Counted from the stretch's first letter, positions 1 to 6,911 are shown. The stretch is DNA of 12,576 nucleotides from Candidatus Methanoplasma sp. (GCA_031288985.1 JAITQH010000080.1:1-12576), one strand, 5' to 3'. Numbers and translations: made by a program. Notes: generated from the sequence alone by a model not told the origin.

Positions 1-533
1 CTTTCTTCCACTGCGACCGATGCGACCCCTTCAGGTATCTCCACTACGACTGCCGTTAGGTTACCGCCGATGGTTCCGTACACCGCGATCGCGTTGTTCA
101 CGGAGCCGTCGAAAGATGATATTGTGGCCGTTCCGGCCGCTATGTTCACAGGCGTCTGGGATCCTGCCAACAGGACCGATCCCGAAGTAGCCTGAACGAA
201 CGCCGTGCCGTTCCAATATTCTACGGTGACCGCGGCGGTGCTCCCGCTCACGTTAACGGCGGCCCGGATCTGTATCCCTCCGTTGAAGTCGTCTCCCGGC
301 CCAAAAGTTATGTCCGCTGTCTGAACATAAACATCATCCAGATCCCAAGTCGCGCTGTCGGGACCGACAGTACCTCTTCCGATGCGATCGAGATCATCCG
401 CGCTCGAGACATAATGCGTCTCTCCCGCCGCGGACACTAAACCCGCCCCCACAAGAGGCGTGGCGAACGCCAGCGCTGTGACGGCCGCCAGTATAATTAC
501 AAACAGTCTAAACTGTACAACATTCTTTTTCAT
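1..533 (-). CDS. Secreted surface/adhesin-like protein, N-terminal part (truncated by window edge)
   Basis: This is an open frame of 177 codons starting at ATG (531-533) and running off the left edge, so the C-terminus is missing. Residues 1-35 form a classical signal peptide: basic MKKN start, a hydrophobic stretch (about 8-32, FRLFVIILAAV...), and small residues VSAA at a likely cleavage point near 35/36. The mature part begins HYVSSADDLDRIG and continues with alternating V/T/I-rich strands and many G, N, D and T residues, with no cysteine or recognisable catalytic motif. The SSADDLDRIG opening resembles the start of beta-helix adhesin-like proteins of gut archaea and bacteria, but this is an impression from pattern, not a domain match. 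It is likely exported and displayed on the cell surface. A run of seven G (543-549 on the opposite strand) sits just before the start, in the ribosome-binding position. Confidence 0.75.
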   Translation of the reverse strand, partial: MKKNVVQFRLFVIILAAVTALAFATPLVGAGLVSAAGETHYVSSADDLDRIGRGTVGPDSATWDLDDVYVQTADITFGPGDDFNGGIQIRAAVNVSGSTAAVTVEYWNGTAFVQATSGSVLLAGSQTPVNIAAGTATISSFDGSVNNAIAVYGTIGGNLTAVVVEIPEGVASVAVEE

Positions 534-565
534 GGTATGGCACCCCCCCTTTAAAGGTTCATGCA

Positions 566-590
566 AGAATTGATTAACTTCCCCAATTCT
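566..590. repeat. Inverted repeat upstream of the surface-protein gene
   Basis: AGAATTG (566-572) is matched by its exact reverse complement CAATTCT (584-590) across an 11-base spacer, and TGCA lies just outside each arm. It sits 33-57 bases before the start codon of the leftward surface-protein gene, downstream of a TATA-like stretch near 612-622. It is either a hairpin in the 5' leader or an operator. Function is inferred from position only. Confidence 0.4.
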
Positions 591-611
591 CGATGCACTT
601 CAATGACTGTA

Positions 612-622
612 ATCCTATATTA
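612..622 (-). promoter_or_regulatory. TATA-like element, probable promoter of the surface-protein gene
   Basis: Read leftward, this stretch is TTTAATATAGG, an AT-rich box in otherwise mixed sequence. With archaeal spacing the transcript would start near 590, giving a leader of roughly 55 bases that includes the 566-590 inverted repeat and the G-run at 543-549. No mapped start supports it. Confidence 0.35.
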
Positions 623-748
623 AAGTGGCCGTTCAACAACAAAATTGTTCGTTTATGGTCTTCGATGTCCGTTCCCGCCTTCGGCGGACGCACAAATCTG
701 CTCCTTGGGCCTGCATATACCGACGCGGACCGCACGCGGGAAAGCGTG

Positions 749-756
749 TAAATATG
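749..756 (+). promoter_or_regulatory. TATA box for the UPF0201-epimerase operon
   Basis: TAAATATG (749-756) is centred about 25 bases before the ATG at 777, the spacing expected for a transcript that starts at the start codon (leaderless). There is no GGAGG-type site before that ATG, which fits. Between this box and the leftward surface gene (534-748) I see small GC-rich hairpins (for example CACGC/GCGTG near 733-748) but no gene. Confidence 0.5.
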
Positions 757-776
757 TATACCCGCATGGCGCGGGC

Positions 777-1163
777 ATGGTCAGCGTCAGGATATCGTGT
801 CCGGTGAACCCAAGCGAGGATCCCGAGAAGGTCAGGGCGGCAGTCCTTGGCATATTCCCGGGCGCAGAGTTGGAAACAGATGAAAAAGGACTCAGCGGAA
901 GCGCGGATCTGGAGATGTTCTCCCGCCTCATAAGGAGGCAGAAGATCCTGGACGGCGCCAGAGCCATGCTTTTCAAAGGAGTCAGAGGCAAATCCACGGT
1001 CATACATCTGAACAAACAGGTCGCAACGGTCGGCAAAGTCTCCTTTGCCGAGCCTCGCGCCGTCCTGGGAACGCTGGAGGTCAGGATAGAGGACGACGAC
1101 ATAGAGGCCCTCATAGACCGCGTCGCCCCCGCCACGGAGGACGGCAGGGAGGTCCGGGCATGA
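777..1163 (+). CDS. UPF0201 family RNA-binding protein
   Basis: The 128-residue product MVSVRISCPVNPSEDPEKVR... matches the archaeal UPF0201 (COG1325) pattern: an N-terminal strand, the PSEDPEKV segment, then AVLGIFPGAELE, a central helix with RxxxxLDGAR, the late segment IHLNKQVATVGKVSF, and a closing strand LGTLEVRIEDDDIEALID. Members are about 120-150 residues and are regarded as predicted RNA-binding proteins (exosome-related in some annotations) with no proven role. The frame is open 44 codons further upstream (to 645), but family homology begins at MVSVRIS, and the TATA box at 749-756 would lie inside the longer version, so ATG 777 is chosen. The stop codon overlaps the next start by four bases, so the two genes are probably translated together. 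Confidence 0.85.
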   Translation: MVSVRISCPVNPSEDPEKVRAAVLGIFPGAELETDEKGLSGSADLEMFSRLIRRQKILDGARAMLFKGVRGKSTVIHLNKQVATVGKVSFAEPRAVLGTLEVRIEDDDIEALIDRVAPATEDGREVRA

Positions 1164-1915
1164 TCGGAATGTCCTGCACCGACTTCGGCGCCAGGGATCC
1201 GGAGGAGGTCTGGGACGAGGTGTCGAAGGAGTTCGCCCACTGGGAGATATTCTCGGAGGCGAAGCACGCCGTCGGCGGATTTTTGGAAAGATTCCTTGAG
1301 AAAAAGGATTCTTACGACATGACGTACTCCGTGCACGCGCCGATATGCGACGTCAACATCGCGTCCCTCAACGAAAGGATGAGGGAGGCGGCGGTCATCG
1401 ACACGATCATCACCATCGAAACGGCCGCCGTCATGGGGGCCGAGACGGTGACGGTCCACCCCGGGCTGTACTCCATGGCGGTGGGCGGCCTGAATGAGCG
1501 GTCCGAGCGCTTGGCAAAGCAATCGATAAGAACAATCTCCCGCGCCTCGGAGGAGTACGGCGTCGCCGTTGCGGTGGAGAACATGCCGTCGCTCTCCTTC
1601 ATGCTGGGAAGGACCCCGGAAGAATTGGACGCGCTGATCGAAGGCACCGATCTCGGCATATGCTTCGATATCGGACACGCGAACACGGCGGGCCGCATCG
1701 ACGAATTTTTGGAAAGGTTCAAAGGAAGGATGGCGAACATCCACATCCACGACAACAACGGCGACCGAGACGCCCATCTGACGATCGGCGAGGGGAACAT
1801 AGACTTTCGTCATGCAATGTCCAAGCTGAGCGGATATAACGGCAAGTACATCATCGAGGCCAAAAGCCTGGAATCGGCCGCAAGGTCGAAAGCGGCGCTC
1901 GAAACGTTACTCTGA
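1160..1915 (+). CDS. Sugar phosphate isomerase/epimerase-like TIM-barrel protein (AP endonuclease 2 superfamily)
   Basis: The 251-residue product has the metal-ligand pattern of the xylose isomerase-like TIM barrel, the fold shared by endonuclease IV and sugar isomerases/epimerases: SVHAP (His59), TVHPG (His100), VENMP (Glu140), CFDIGHAN (Asp170, His173), HIHDNNGDRDAH (His195, His197, Asp198, His206), IGEGNIDF (Glu211) and YIIEAK (Glu233). These residues would bind two or three divalent metals. The sugar-type HDNNGDRDAHLTIGEG motif is typical of isomerase/epimerase members; the substrate cannot be read from sequence, and a DNA-repair role as an endonuclease IV relative is the alternative. It starts inside the stop of the UPF0201 gene (ATGA overlap) behind a good GGGAGGT ribosome site at about 1149-1155. 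Its end overlaps by nine bases the end of the convergent protease gene. Confidence 0.8.
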   Translation: MIGMSCTDFGARDPEEVWDEVSKEFAHWEIFSEAKHAVGGFLERFLEKKDSYDMTYSVHAPICDVNIASLNERMREAAVIDTIITIETAAVMGAETVTVHPGLYSMAVGGLNERSERLAKQSIRTISRASEEYGVAVAVENMPSLSFMLGRTPEELDALIEGTDLGICFDIGHANTAGRIDEFLERFKGRMANIHIHDNNGDRDAHLTIGEGNIDFRHAMSKLSGYNGKYIIEAKSLESAARSKAALETLL

Positions 1916-2935
1916 GTTCTTTCCGCCGAACGCCGCGAAGAGCGGCAGAGCGGCGATCTTCCGGAGCTTCATCTCCTTCAGGACGTATATGAAGCATGCA
2001 AGACCCAGCGCCAGAAGGATAAGGATGAACACGACATACAGCGCATCCAGTCCAAGCCACTGCCACGCGGACATGAAATCCGTGAGGAAATGCGTCAGGA
2101 TGGATGCATACAGTCCGAATCTGACATACAGATAGCCCAGAAGCACCCCCACCACGAAGGTCGGCAGGATCTTCTCCATACCCCATCCTTCGTTGTGGGC
2201 CAGCCCGAATATGAGCGCGGAAAGGACGATCAGGACCGTCGCCGTCTTGCTCATCCCGAATCCTCCGAGAAGACAGCGGGGCGCGTCGGACGGCTTTGCG
2301 AAGATGAGGGCCAGAACGGCTATGGGCGCGCCGATAAGGAGAACGCGGGTGATGATCTCCTCCCACACCGGCGCCTCCGCCAGCATGAACATCTTCTGCC
2401 GATCGGTGTAGTCGTCCATCCACGACGCGTCGGCGGAATACCCGAACGCCGCGATGACCAGTGCATACACGACGGAAAAGAACACCGACGCCGCAAACGC
2501 CACGGAGATCCAGAAGAACGGGGAGTTCTCCAGGGGAGCTTCCGTTCCCTTTGAATGCGATTCGGAAAGATCCCTATAGAATCTGAGCAGGGCATAGACG
2601 ATGCAGGCGATCAGTATCGCAACCACCGCAATCCAATAAGCCTGAAGAACATAGTCGGTCATGACGTACAGCCGTACGATCTTGGGCGTGACCATGATAA
2701 GGGAATAGCTCCAATCTCCGGCAAGGTCGAACACTGCGGGCGTGTTCAGCACAAGGCACACAGCCTCGACGAGAAGGAGGATGACGGACACTACGGAGGC
2801 TATGACGCACCCCGTGAACAGGGGGCGGCCGCCGAGGTTGAACATAGGATTCACAGTAAGATCCCTTCCGCACTCGCCGCAGAACCGGGCGCCGCGCCCG
2901 GCGTATTCATCGCATTTGGGGCATTTTTCCTTCAT
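1907..2935 (-). CDS. CPBP-family intramembrane protease with N-terminal zinc ribbon
   Basis: This 342-residue protein begins with a short zinc ribbon: CPKC (Cys5, Cys8) and CGEC (Cys19, Cys22). Hydrophobic helices follow at roughly 40-63, 98-118, 140-164, 195-213, 232-247, 258-275 and 297-318. The CPBP/Abi (CAAX protease 2) signature is complete: EEIITR (Glu192, Glu193, Arg197), FGLAHNEG (His247) and THFLTDF (His282, Asp286). In characterised members the paired glutamates and histidines form the active site inside the membrane. Family roles include CAAX-protein processing, bacteriocin self-immunity and regulated proteolysis; the substrate here is unknown. The start codon overlaps the stop of the upstream 214-residue gene (2932-2935), so it is the third gene of an operon led by an HTH regulator. 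The 3' end overlaps the convergent epimerase gene by nine bases. Confidence 0.85.
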   Translation of the reverse strand: MKEKCPKCDEYAGRGARFCGECGRDLTVNPMFNLGGRPLFTGCVIASVVSVILLLVEAVCLVLNTPAVFDLAGDWSYSLIMVTPKIVRLYVMTDYVLQAYWIAVVAILIACIVYALLRFYRDLSESHSKGTEAPLENSPFFWISVAFAASVFFSVVYALVIAAFGYSADASWMDDYTDRQKMFMLAEAPVWEEIITRVLLIGAPIAVLALIFAKPSDAPRCLLGGFGMSKTATVLIVLSALIFGLAHNEGWGMEKILPTFVVGVLLGYLYVRFGLYASILTHFLTDFMSAWQWLGLDALYVVFILILLALGLACFIYVLKEMKLRKIAALPLFAAFGGKNSE

Positions 2936-3576
2936 GGACTGACACTCTCCGACGTCAAAGCCAACGCGGCAACGACGTTCCCGACTCTTTCGGTCTCTAT
3001 CACCGCAAGGAGGGACTTCCGATACTTCGCGGTGTCAAGGATCTGTCCGGCAATATATTTTTCGCGCAGCGCCGTCAGTTTGGCGAATCCTTTGGGCTTG
3101 TTGACGAATCTGTCCCAATCCTCCGCGAACGCGTTGGGCGACGACAGGTCGAACTTCATCTTCATGCCCTTTTTGGCCATCCGATGCTCCTTTACGAACT
3201 CCAGCGTCCCCACGCTTTCGACGTAATGAGACGAGAAGAGGTCGTTGTTCATGTCCAGAGGTATGATGAATATGTCGTCTTCGGAGCACAGATCCGCCAG
3301 CTCGCAGAACGCGGGGGTGGGCGCCTCCACATCGCCGATCTCGGAAAGACGCCGGGCGTACACGAGATCCAGCTCGCTGAGTTCGCATTCGTCTCCGATC
3401 TCTTTGCGGCGCATGAGCGCCGTCAGCTCCTCTATTCCGAGGGGGAGGCCGTACGCCTCATATCCGCCGTACGCCTCTCTGACCCTCTCCGCGTCGGACA
3501 CCAGTCCTTTGACGATCGGAAGGATGTCTATGCGGCAGCCGTTCGACTTGAGGGAGACGATGCCGGCGGGGGTCAT
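2932..3576 (-). CDS. Uncharacterised archaeal protein, 214 residues
   Basis: I do not recognise this protein with confidence. It is soluble-looking (no signal peptide or membrane helix), rich in acidic and leucine residues, and opens with strands VSLKSNGCRIDILPIVKGL and EAYGLPLGIEEL. A middle segment DIFIIPLDMNNDLFSSHY and a C-terminal segment LREKYIAGQI...LLAVIETERVGNVVAAL are laid out a little like TraB/ChaN-type proteins, where a catalytic-like acidic strand is followed late by an arginine-tagged helix and a strand. That resemblance is weak and is offered only as a lead. It is locked between two recognisable genes: its ATG overlaps the stop of the COG1395 regulator by four bases, and its stop overlaps the start of the zinc-ribbon protease by four bases. 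An AGGAG ribosome site lies about ten bases before the ATG. Translational coupling on both sides makes a shared role likely. Confidence 0.75.
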   Translation of the reverse strand: MTPAGIVSLKSNGCRIDILPIVKGLVSDAERVREAYGGYEAYGLPLGIEELTALMRRKEIGDECELSELDLVYARRLSEIGDVEAPTPAFCELADLCSEDDIFIIPLDMNNDLFSSHYVESVGTLEFVKEHRMAKKGMKMKFDLSSPNAFAEDWDRFVNKPKGFAKLTALREKYIAGQILDTAKYRKSLLAVIETERVGNVVAALALTSESVSP

Positions 3577-4520
3577 CTCTTCGTGCTCCTGGACAGGACC
3601 AGGTCGGTGAGTACGTCGCTGTCGTCTATTTTTTTGAGTTCCTCGTCGGTCACGACAGCCGTGGAGTCGATGTTGTCCGTGGAACGCTTCTTGCCCACGA
3701 TTATCAGAGAATGGCGGCCCGTCACCCTGGATATCTCGGATGCCGCCACAGCCTTCTGGATAAGCTTTCCCTCCTCCTGGTCCAAGCCGGTGAATATCAC
3801 GGTGCGCGACCCCCTGGTTATGGCCTCGAACGGACTCTTCGACACAGGGGTTATCGCAAATCCGATGTCCAGAAGGCGGTTCAGCGCTTCTGACGCAGTG
3901 CGCTCGCCGTCATGCATCTCGCGGTCTTCCGGCCTCTTCTCGCACTTGTACTCGAACGGGTCGATCGGCTCTATGATAGGCACATTCAGGAACTCCTCCA
4001 GGCGGATGGCGGCATCGATCATGGCGCCCATTCCCGCCTCGTACATCTGTATGGTGCGGCGCGAGACCCCTGCCGTCTCCGCCAGCGTCCCCAAACTGAC
4101 TCCTTTGGATTCGCGGGCGTCCCTCAGGATGTCCCGGTCCAGTCTGACGTACAGGCCGCCGGGGGCGGCGAAGATGAACGGAGGCACTTCCTCGATAAGG
4201 TGGTCCGCCAGCGTCTCGTTGGAGATTATGGGTATCTTGAAGCGGGTGTACACGGTCCCTGTCTCGAGAGGGCCGGAACTGGAGGACTCGCCCACAAGGA
4301 TGGGGCTGGCGCGCAGCGCCTCGGCCAACGTCTTCATCTCCTCGGCGGCGTCGCGGGAGAGGGCGTCGATGTTGCTGAGAACTTTTATTATGAGCAGGCG
4401 TTCGTCCTTCCTTGCGACGACGTCGAAGCATATGCTTCGCAGGTTCAGGGCCGACGAGACGTCAAAGCCCGCCTTGGCCAGTATGGCCCTCGTTGTGTTG
4501 ATGAGGTCGTCCCTGCTCAC
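3573..4520 (-). CDS. Archaeal HTH-type transcriptional regulator (COG1395 family)
   Basis: The 315-residue product matches the archaeal putative HTH regulatory protein family in length and layout. Residues 1-110 form an alpha/beta domain with CFDVVARKDERLLIIKVLSNID, which resembles a restriction-nuclease-like core, and then a Cro/C1-type helix-turn-helix at about 129-180 (LRDARESKGVSLGTLAETAG, then VSRRTIQMYEAG). A second alpha/beta segment at 215-275 (FAITPVSKSPFEAITR...HSLIIVGKK) resembles the first domain. It heads an operon with the 214-residue gene and the zinc-ribbon CPBP protease. The start is GTG (4518-4520); a TATA box about 27 bases upstream and the lack of a ribosome site point to a leaderless message. 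The targets are unknown; control of its own operon is a plausible guess. Confidence 0.85.
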   Translation of the reverse strand: MSRDDLINTTRAILAKAGFDVSSALNLRSICFDVVARKDERLLIIKVLSNIDALSRDAAEEMKTLAEALRASPILVGESSSSGPLETGTVYTRFKIPIISNETLADHLIEEVPPFIFAAPGGLYVRLDRDILRDARESKGVSLGTLAETAGVSRRTIQMYEAGMGAMIDAAIRLEEFLNVPIIEPIDPFEYKCEKRPEDREMHDGERTASEALNRLLDIGFAITPVSKSPFEAITRGSRTVIFTGLDQEEGKLIQKAVAASEISRVTGRHSLIIVGKKRSTDNIDSTAVVTDEELKKIDDSDVLTDLVLSRSTKR

Positions 4521-4542
4521 AGCTTTAATATGGATTGTCCTT

Positions 4543-4554
4543 CTATATAAAAAA
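4543..4554 (-). promoter_or_regulatory. TATA box of the HTH regulator operon, overlapping a T-tract of the gene upstream
   Basis: Leftward, the sequence reads TTTTTTATATAG. The TATA core (4543-4550) is centred about 27 bases before the GTG start at 4520, fitting a leaderless transcript. The run of six T (4549-4554) lies 37-42 bases beyond the stop of the surface-protein gene ending at 4591 and could also serve as its T-rich archaeal terminator, so one element may end one unit and start the next. Confidence 0.5.
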
Positions 4555-4590
4555 TGGTAAAAGGTTTGGAAAGTGTTGGGAAAGAGCCGT

Positions 4591-5643
4591 TCAGACCCTT
4601 TCGACCTTATCGAGCGTCATCTCGAAGTCCATGTCAAGAGTGAATCCGAACCCGGTCATTTGAGATTCAAAGTCGGATTTGTAGACATAATCTTTGCCGA
4701 CATAGACATTCGTGGTGAGTGTGCCGTCAATATCAACAATACTCGGAAGGCCGAGATTCGCGTAGGTCAGGGTGTACGTGTATTTGTCCACCTTGACGTC
4801 GCCATCGACCGTATGCAGATCGACGTTGCGCTGCACGCTCGGTTGAGTGGACATGTGGGGCACGAGTCCGTCGGGTATCCCGGAAAAGATCGTTTCATAC
4901 GTCACGCCGTCGGCCCGGACGTACGAGAACGTCTTGTCCGTGCTGGTTTCGCCGTTGAAGACGTAGCTGAACTCGGTCTCGACGGTGAAGAGGTACTTCC
5001 CCTCGGCGGCGGCGTTCTGATACGTGATAGTGGTCGTTGCATCGAAATCGGACGAGAATGACAGGCCGGTGTTCAGTATGACCAGGTCTATCGTCACATC
5101 GGCGGTCAGGTGCGTCTTGTACACCAGCCTCTTGCCGATGATGTCGGGAAGCTTGTCCGGCGTCTTGACCACATTCTTGTCGGCATCGATGGAATACGTG
5201 GTCCCGTTGAATTTGACGTCGCACACGGTGTACAGGCCGTTGATCTTCTTGACGCTGACCGTCGTGCCGCCCGTGACGGTCCAGGTGCCGACCCAATCAT
5301 CCCCTGTCCCGGTGGACGAGCTGGGTTCCTCGATCTGTCCTTGGAACAGAAGTTTTCCCGAATCCACGTCCACCTCGAAATACGTGGTGCCCCCCGCGGT
5401 GAACTCGATGACGTACGTGGACTCGCCCACTCCGACGACCGCCCCCGTAACGGTCCTCGTTCCGTTCTCATACGTGAACTCCGATCCGAGTCCGTAGCCT
5501 TTCGGTTCGTCGCTGCCGCCGTTTCCGCCGATCACGACATACGCCGCGACGCCTGCGCCGGCAACCACCACAACAATAATCACTGCAATGAAAATTGTGG
5601 CCAAGCCACCTTTGTCACTGCCAATCCTCCTCCGTTTATCCAT
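4591..5643 (-). CDS. Membrane-anchored surface protein, beta-rich ectodomain (paralogue of the next gene)
   Basis: This 350-residue protein has a basic start (MDKRRR), one strong membrane segment (about 14-38, LATIFIAVIIVVVVAGAGVAAYVVIGG), a G/S/D linker and then about 300 residues of T/V/Y/G-rich beta-strand sequence, presumably outside the cell. It shares a layout with the gene at 5713-6675: GLGSEFTYENG, VVGVGESTYVIEF, a GTWTVTGG strand pair near 119-126, and FNGTTYSIDADKN. There is no enzyme motif and only one cysteine (141), so a structural or binding role is more likely than catalysis. A longer version starting 11 codons upstream (5676) is possible, but ATG 5641-5643 gives the expected basic-then-hydrophobic anchor and has an AGGGG ribosome site about five bases before it. 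A GCGGC/GCCGC hairpin lies in the short leader. Confidence 0.75.
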   Translation of the reverse strand: MDKRRRIGSDKGGLATIFIAVIIVVVVAGAGVAAYVVIGGNGGSDEPKGYGLGSEFTYENGTRTVTGAVVGVGESTYVIEFTAGGTTYFEVDVDSGKLLFQGQIEEPSSSTGTGDDWVGTWTVTGGTTVSVKKINGLYTVCDVKFNGTTYSIDADKNVVKTPDKLPDIIGKRLVYKTHLTADVTIDLVILNTGLSFSSDFDATTTITYQNAAAEGKYLFTVETEFSYVFNGETSTDKTFSYVRADGVTYETIFSGIPDGLVPHMSTQPSVQRNVDLHTVDGDVKVDKYTYTLTYANLGLPSIVDIDGTLTTNVYVGKDYVYKSDFESQMTGFGFTLDMDFEMTLDKVERV

Positions 5644-5676
5644 GTTATCCCCTGCGGCCCAGCCGCAACAGGACAT

Positions 5677-5704
5677 TGGGGCGATAGGATAAAAATGCGC
5701 CCCA
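5677..5704. promoter_or_regulatory. Inverted repeat bracketing the TATA box (operator candidate)
   Basis: TGGGGCG (5677-5683) and its exact reverse complement CGCCCCA (5698-5704) flank a 14-base AT-rich spacer that contains the TATA-like TTTTTATC (leftward, 5688-5695) of the surface gene starting at 5643. The arms are 21 bases apart centre to centre, two helical turns, as for a dimeric repressor covering the TATA box. The T-run inside could also act as terminator for the preceding paralogue, whose stop is at 5713. The repeat is seen directly; the operator role is inferred. Confidence 0.5.
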
Positions 5705-5712
5705 GACCAAAG

Positions 5713-6675
5713 TCAGAGACTGTGGTCTTTCAGCACCCATATGAGGTTGACCGACGCAGTGAACGCGCCTTCATGGTCGATGTTAAGGCGCACTTCCGCT
5801 TCATACAGGACGCCGTCCTTTTCGCCGACGCGCATGACGAACGCCGCTCCGCCGCTCAGATACTCGTACTGTTTCACGGAAACGCGGCCGCCGTCGAACG
5901 TTTTTATGACCGCAGTGGTCTCGGAAAGCTGTCCGAACTCGTCGTCGGAGGTCCGGTAGAGATCCAGTATGGCATCCTTGTCTGCTTTTTCCGCGATGTA
6001 GAACTTCAGGCCGTTCCTTTCGCTGAACACAGGTGTCTGCGAGAGTTCCGCGGGGACATCCGTCCATTCAAGGTCATATTCGGTGAAGAATATGCGCTTG
6101 CCGTCGGCGGCCGCCGCTTTGGCGGTGACGGTCATCTGGCCGGAGGCATGGAACATGACCGGCACGACGAGCGTCGGATCCGAATACGACAGCTCGGCGT
6201 CGGCCGACGCCTCGTACCGGAGCGTCTCGCCCGCGCTGAGAACGGAGGCGCCGCCCTTTTCGATCGTGCTCTTTTCGAGATTCAGGGTGTACGTCTCGCC
6301 CCTCGCGCCGATCTTGATGATGTTGTATTCGCCTCCGACCTTCGCAACGCTCACGCGCACGCCGGACACTGTCCAGGTCCGGACGTCCCCGTCGCGTTCA
6401 GGCTCTCCCGCCAAGAAGACGTCCCCCGTCTCCCTGTCGATGAAGATGTAAGCGTCCTTAGGCAGAACGGATCCCAGGGAGAGGACGTATTCGTCCCCTA
6501 TGCCGACGAGTTCCGAGATTATGATGTGTTCGCTCCCCGCTTCGTACACATATTTGGATCCTATGCCGGGGCCGTCCTGCACGTCGACGTCGCCGTTGTC
6601 CATGAGGATCACGGTTGTGCCGACTATCGCGACGACTGCCACGGCGGTTGCGAACAACAATACAAACCTACTCAA
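5713..6675 (-). CDS. Membrane-anchored surface protein, paralogue of the 4591-5643 gene
   Basis: The product has about 320 residues: a single N-terminal membrane segment (about 4-25, FVLLFATAVAVVAIVGTTVIL), an acidic linker (DNGDVDVQDG) and a beta-rich outer part. Segments align in order with the neighbouring gene: GIGSKYVYEAG with GLGSEFTYENG, ELVGIGDEYVLSL with AVVGVGESTYVIEF, RTWTVSG with GTWTVTG, and RGETYTLNLEKS with NGTTYSIDADKN. They are therefore an old tandem duplicate, now well diverged. The frame is open to 6789, but the upstream region contains the TATA box. The chosen start is a TTG (6673-6675), placed six bases after an AGAGGTG ribosome site (6682-6688); a GTG at 6682-6684 is the alternative. 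The function is unknown; a lineage-specific envelope protein is the likeliest reading. Confidence 0.7.
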   Translation of the reverse strand: MSRFVLLFATAVAVVAIVGTTVILMDNGDVDVQDGPGIGSKYVYEAGSEHIIISELVGIGDEYVLSLGSVLPKDAYIFIDRETGDVFLAGEPERDGDVRTWTVSGVRVSVAKVGGEYNIIKIGARGETYTLNLEKSTIEKGGASVLSAGETLRYEASADAELSYSDPTLVVPVMFHASGQMTVTAKAAAADGKRIFFTEYDLEWTDVPAELSQTPVFSERNGLKFYIAEKADKDAILDLYRTSDDEFGQLSETTAVIKTFDGGRVSVKQYEYLSGGAAFVMRVGEKDGVLYEAEVRLNIDHEGAFTASVNLIWVLKDHSL

Positions 6676-6746
6676 GAATAACACCTCTGGAAAGCCATAC
6701 AATATCCTTACGGATTCAATCCCGTTGGCGTAACAGTGTCGGGACT

Positions 6747-6757
6747 GGTATAAAACC
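6747..6757 (-). promoter_or_regulatory. TATA box for the second surface-protein gene
   Basis: Leftward the sequence reads GGTTTTATACC, a good archaeal TATA box. A start about 25 bases downstream would give a leader of roughly 50 bases, which contains the AGAGGTG ribosome site (6682-6688). This placement is the main reason for not using the upstream in-frame ATG codons, which lie at or before the box. Confidence 0.5.
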
Positions 6758-6809
6758 ATTGCTGATGGAGGCCGCACAAGGCGCATCAAACATCCTTATA
6801 TGGAAAAGC

Positions 6810-6836
6810 ACGCGCAGGACCGCCGAGCCTGCGCGT
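6810..6836. repeat. Strong GC-rich hairpin in the divergent intergenic region
   Basis: ACGCGCAGG (6810-6818) pairs perfectly with CCTGCGCGT (6828-6836) across a nine-base loop. It lies in the gap between the leftward surface gene and rightward endA, just after a TATA-like CTTATATG (6794-6801). It belongs to neither neighbouring promoter, so it may be part of a small RNA or a protein-binding site; nothing in the sequence decides between these. Confidence 0.4.
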
Positions 6837-6911
6837 TCGGCGTCATTCTGCGCCCATGTTTCTTCCTGCGGCCGCTCCGCCTGCGTTTTCCGCCGCGATT
6901 TGCAACAACCA

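Noticed and set aside
625..776. Upstream extension of the UPF0201 gene, or a separate 60-codon gene
   Set aside because: The extension has no family counterpart and would contain the TATA box at 749-756; the 60-codon frame starts at GTG without a ribosome site and is Arg-rich without pattern.
625..776. tRNA or other stable RNA gene in this gap
   Set aside because: No T-arm GTTCRA context with paired flanks and no cloverleaf could be drawn; only short local hairpins are present.
653..1813. A 386-codon open frame on the - strand
   Set aside because: It is antisense to the UPF0201 and epimerase genes, whose family motifs are clear; the composition is Arg/His/Val-rich with no recognisable domain.
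3184..4560. A 458-codon open frame on the + strand
   Set aside because: It is antisense to the HTH regulator and the 214-residue gene, which are supported by a family match and four-base overlaps.
5110..6681. A 523-codon open frame on the + strand
   Set aside because: It lies opposite the two surface-protein genes, has a His/Arg/Asp-rich composition typical of the antisense of GC-rich genes, and shows no domain; the minus-strand proteins have membrane anchors, ribosome sites and shared motifs.
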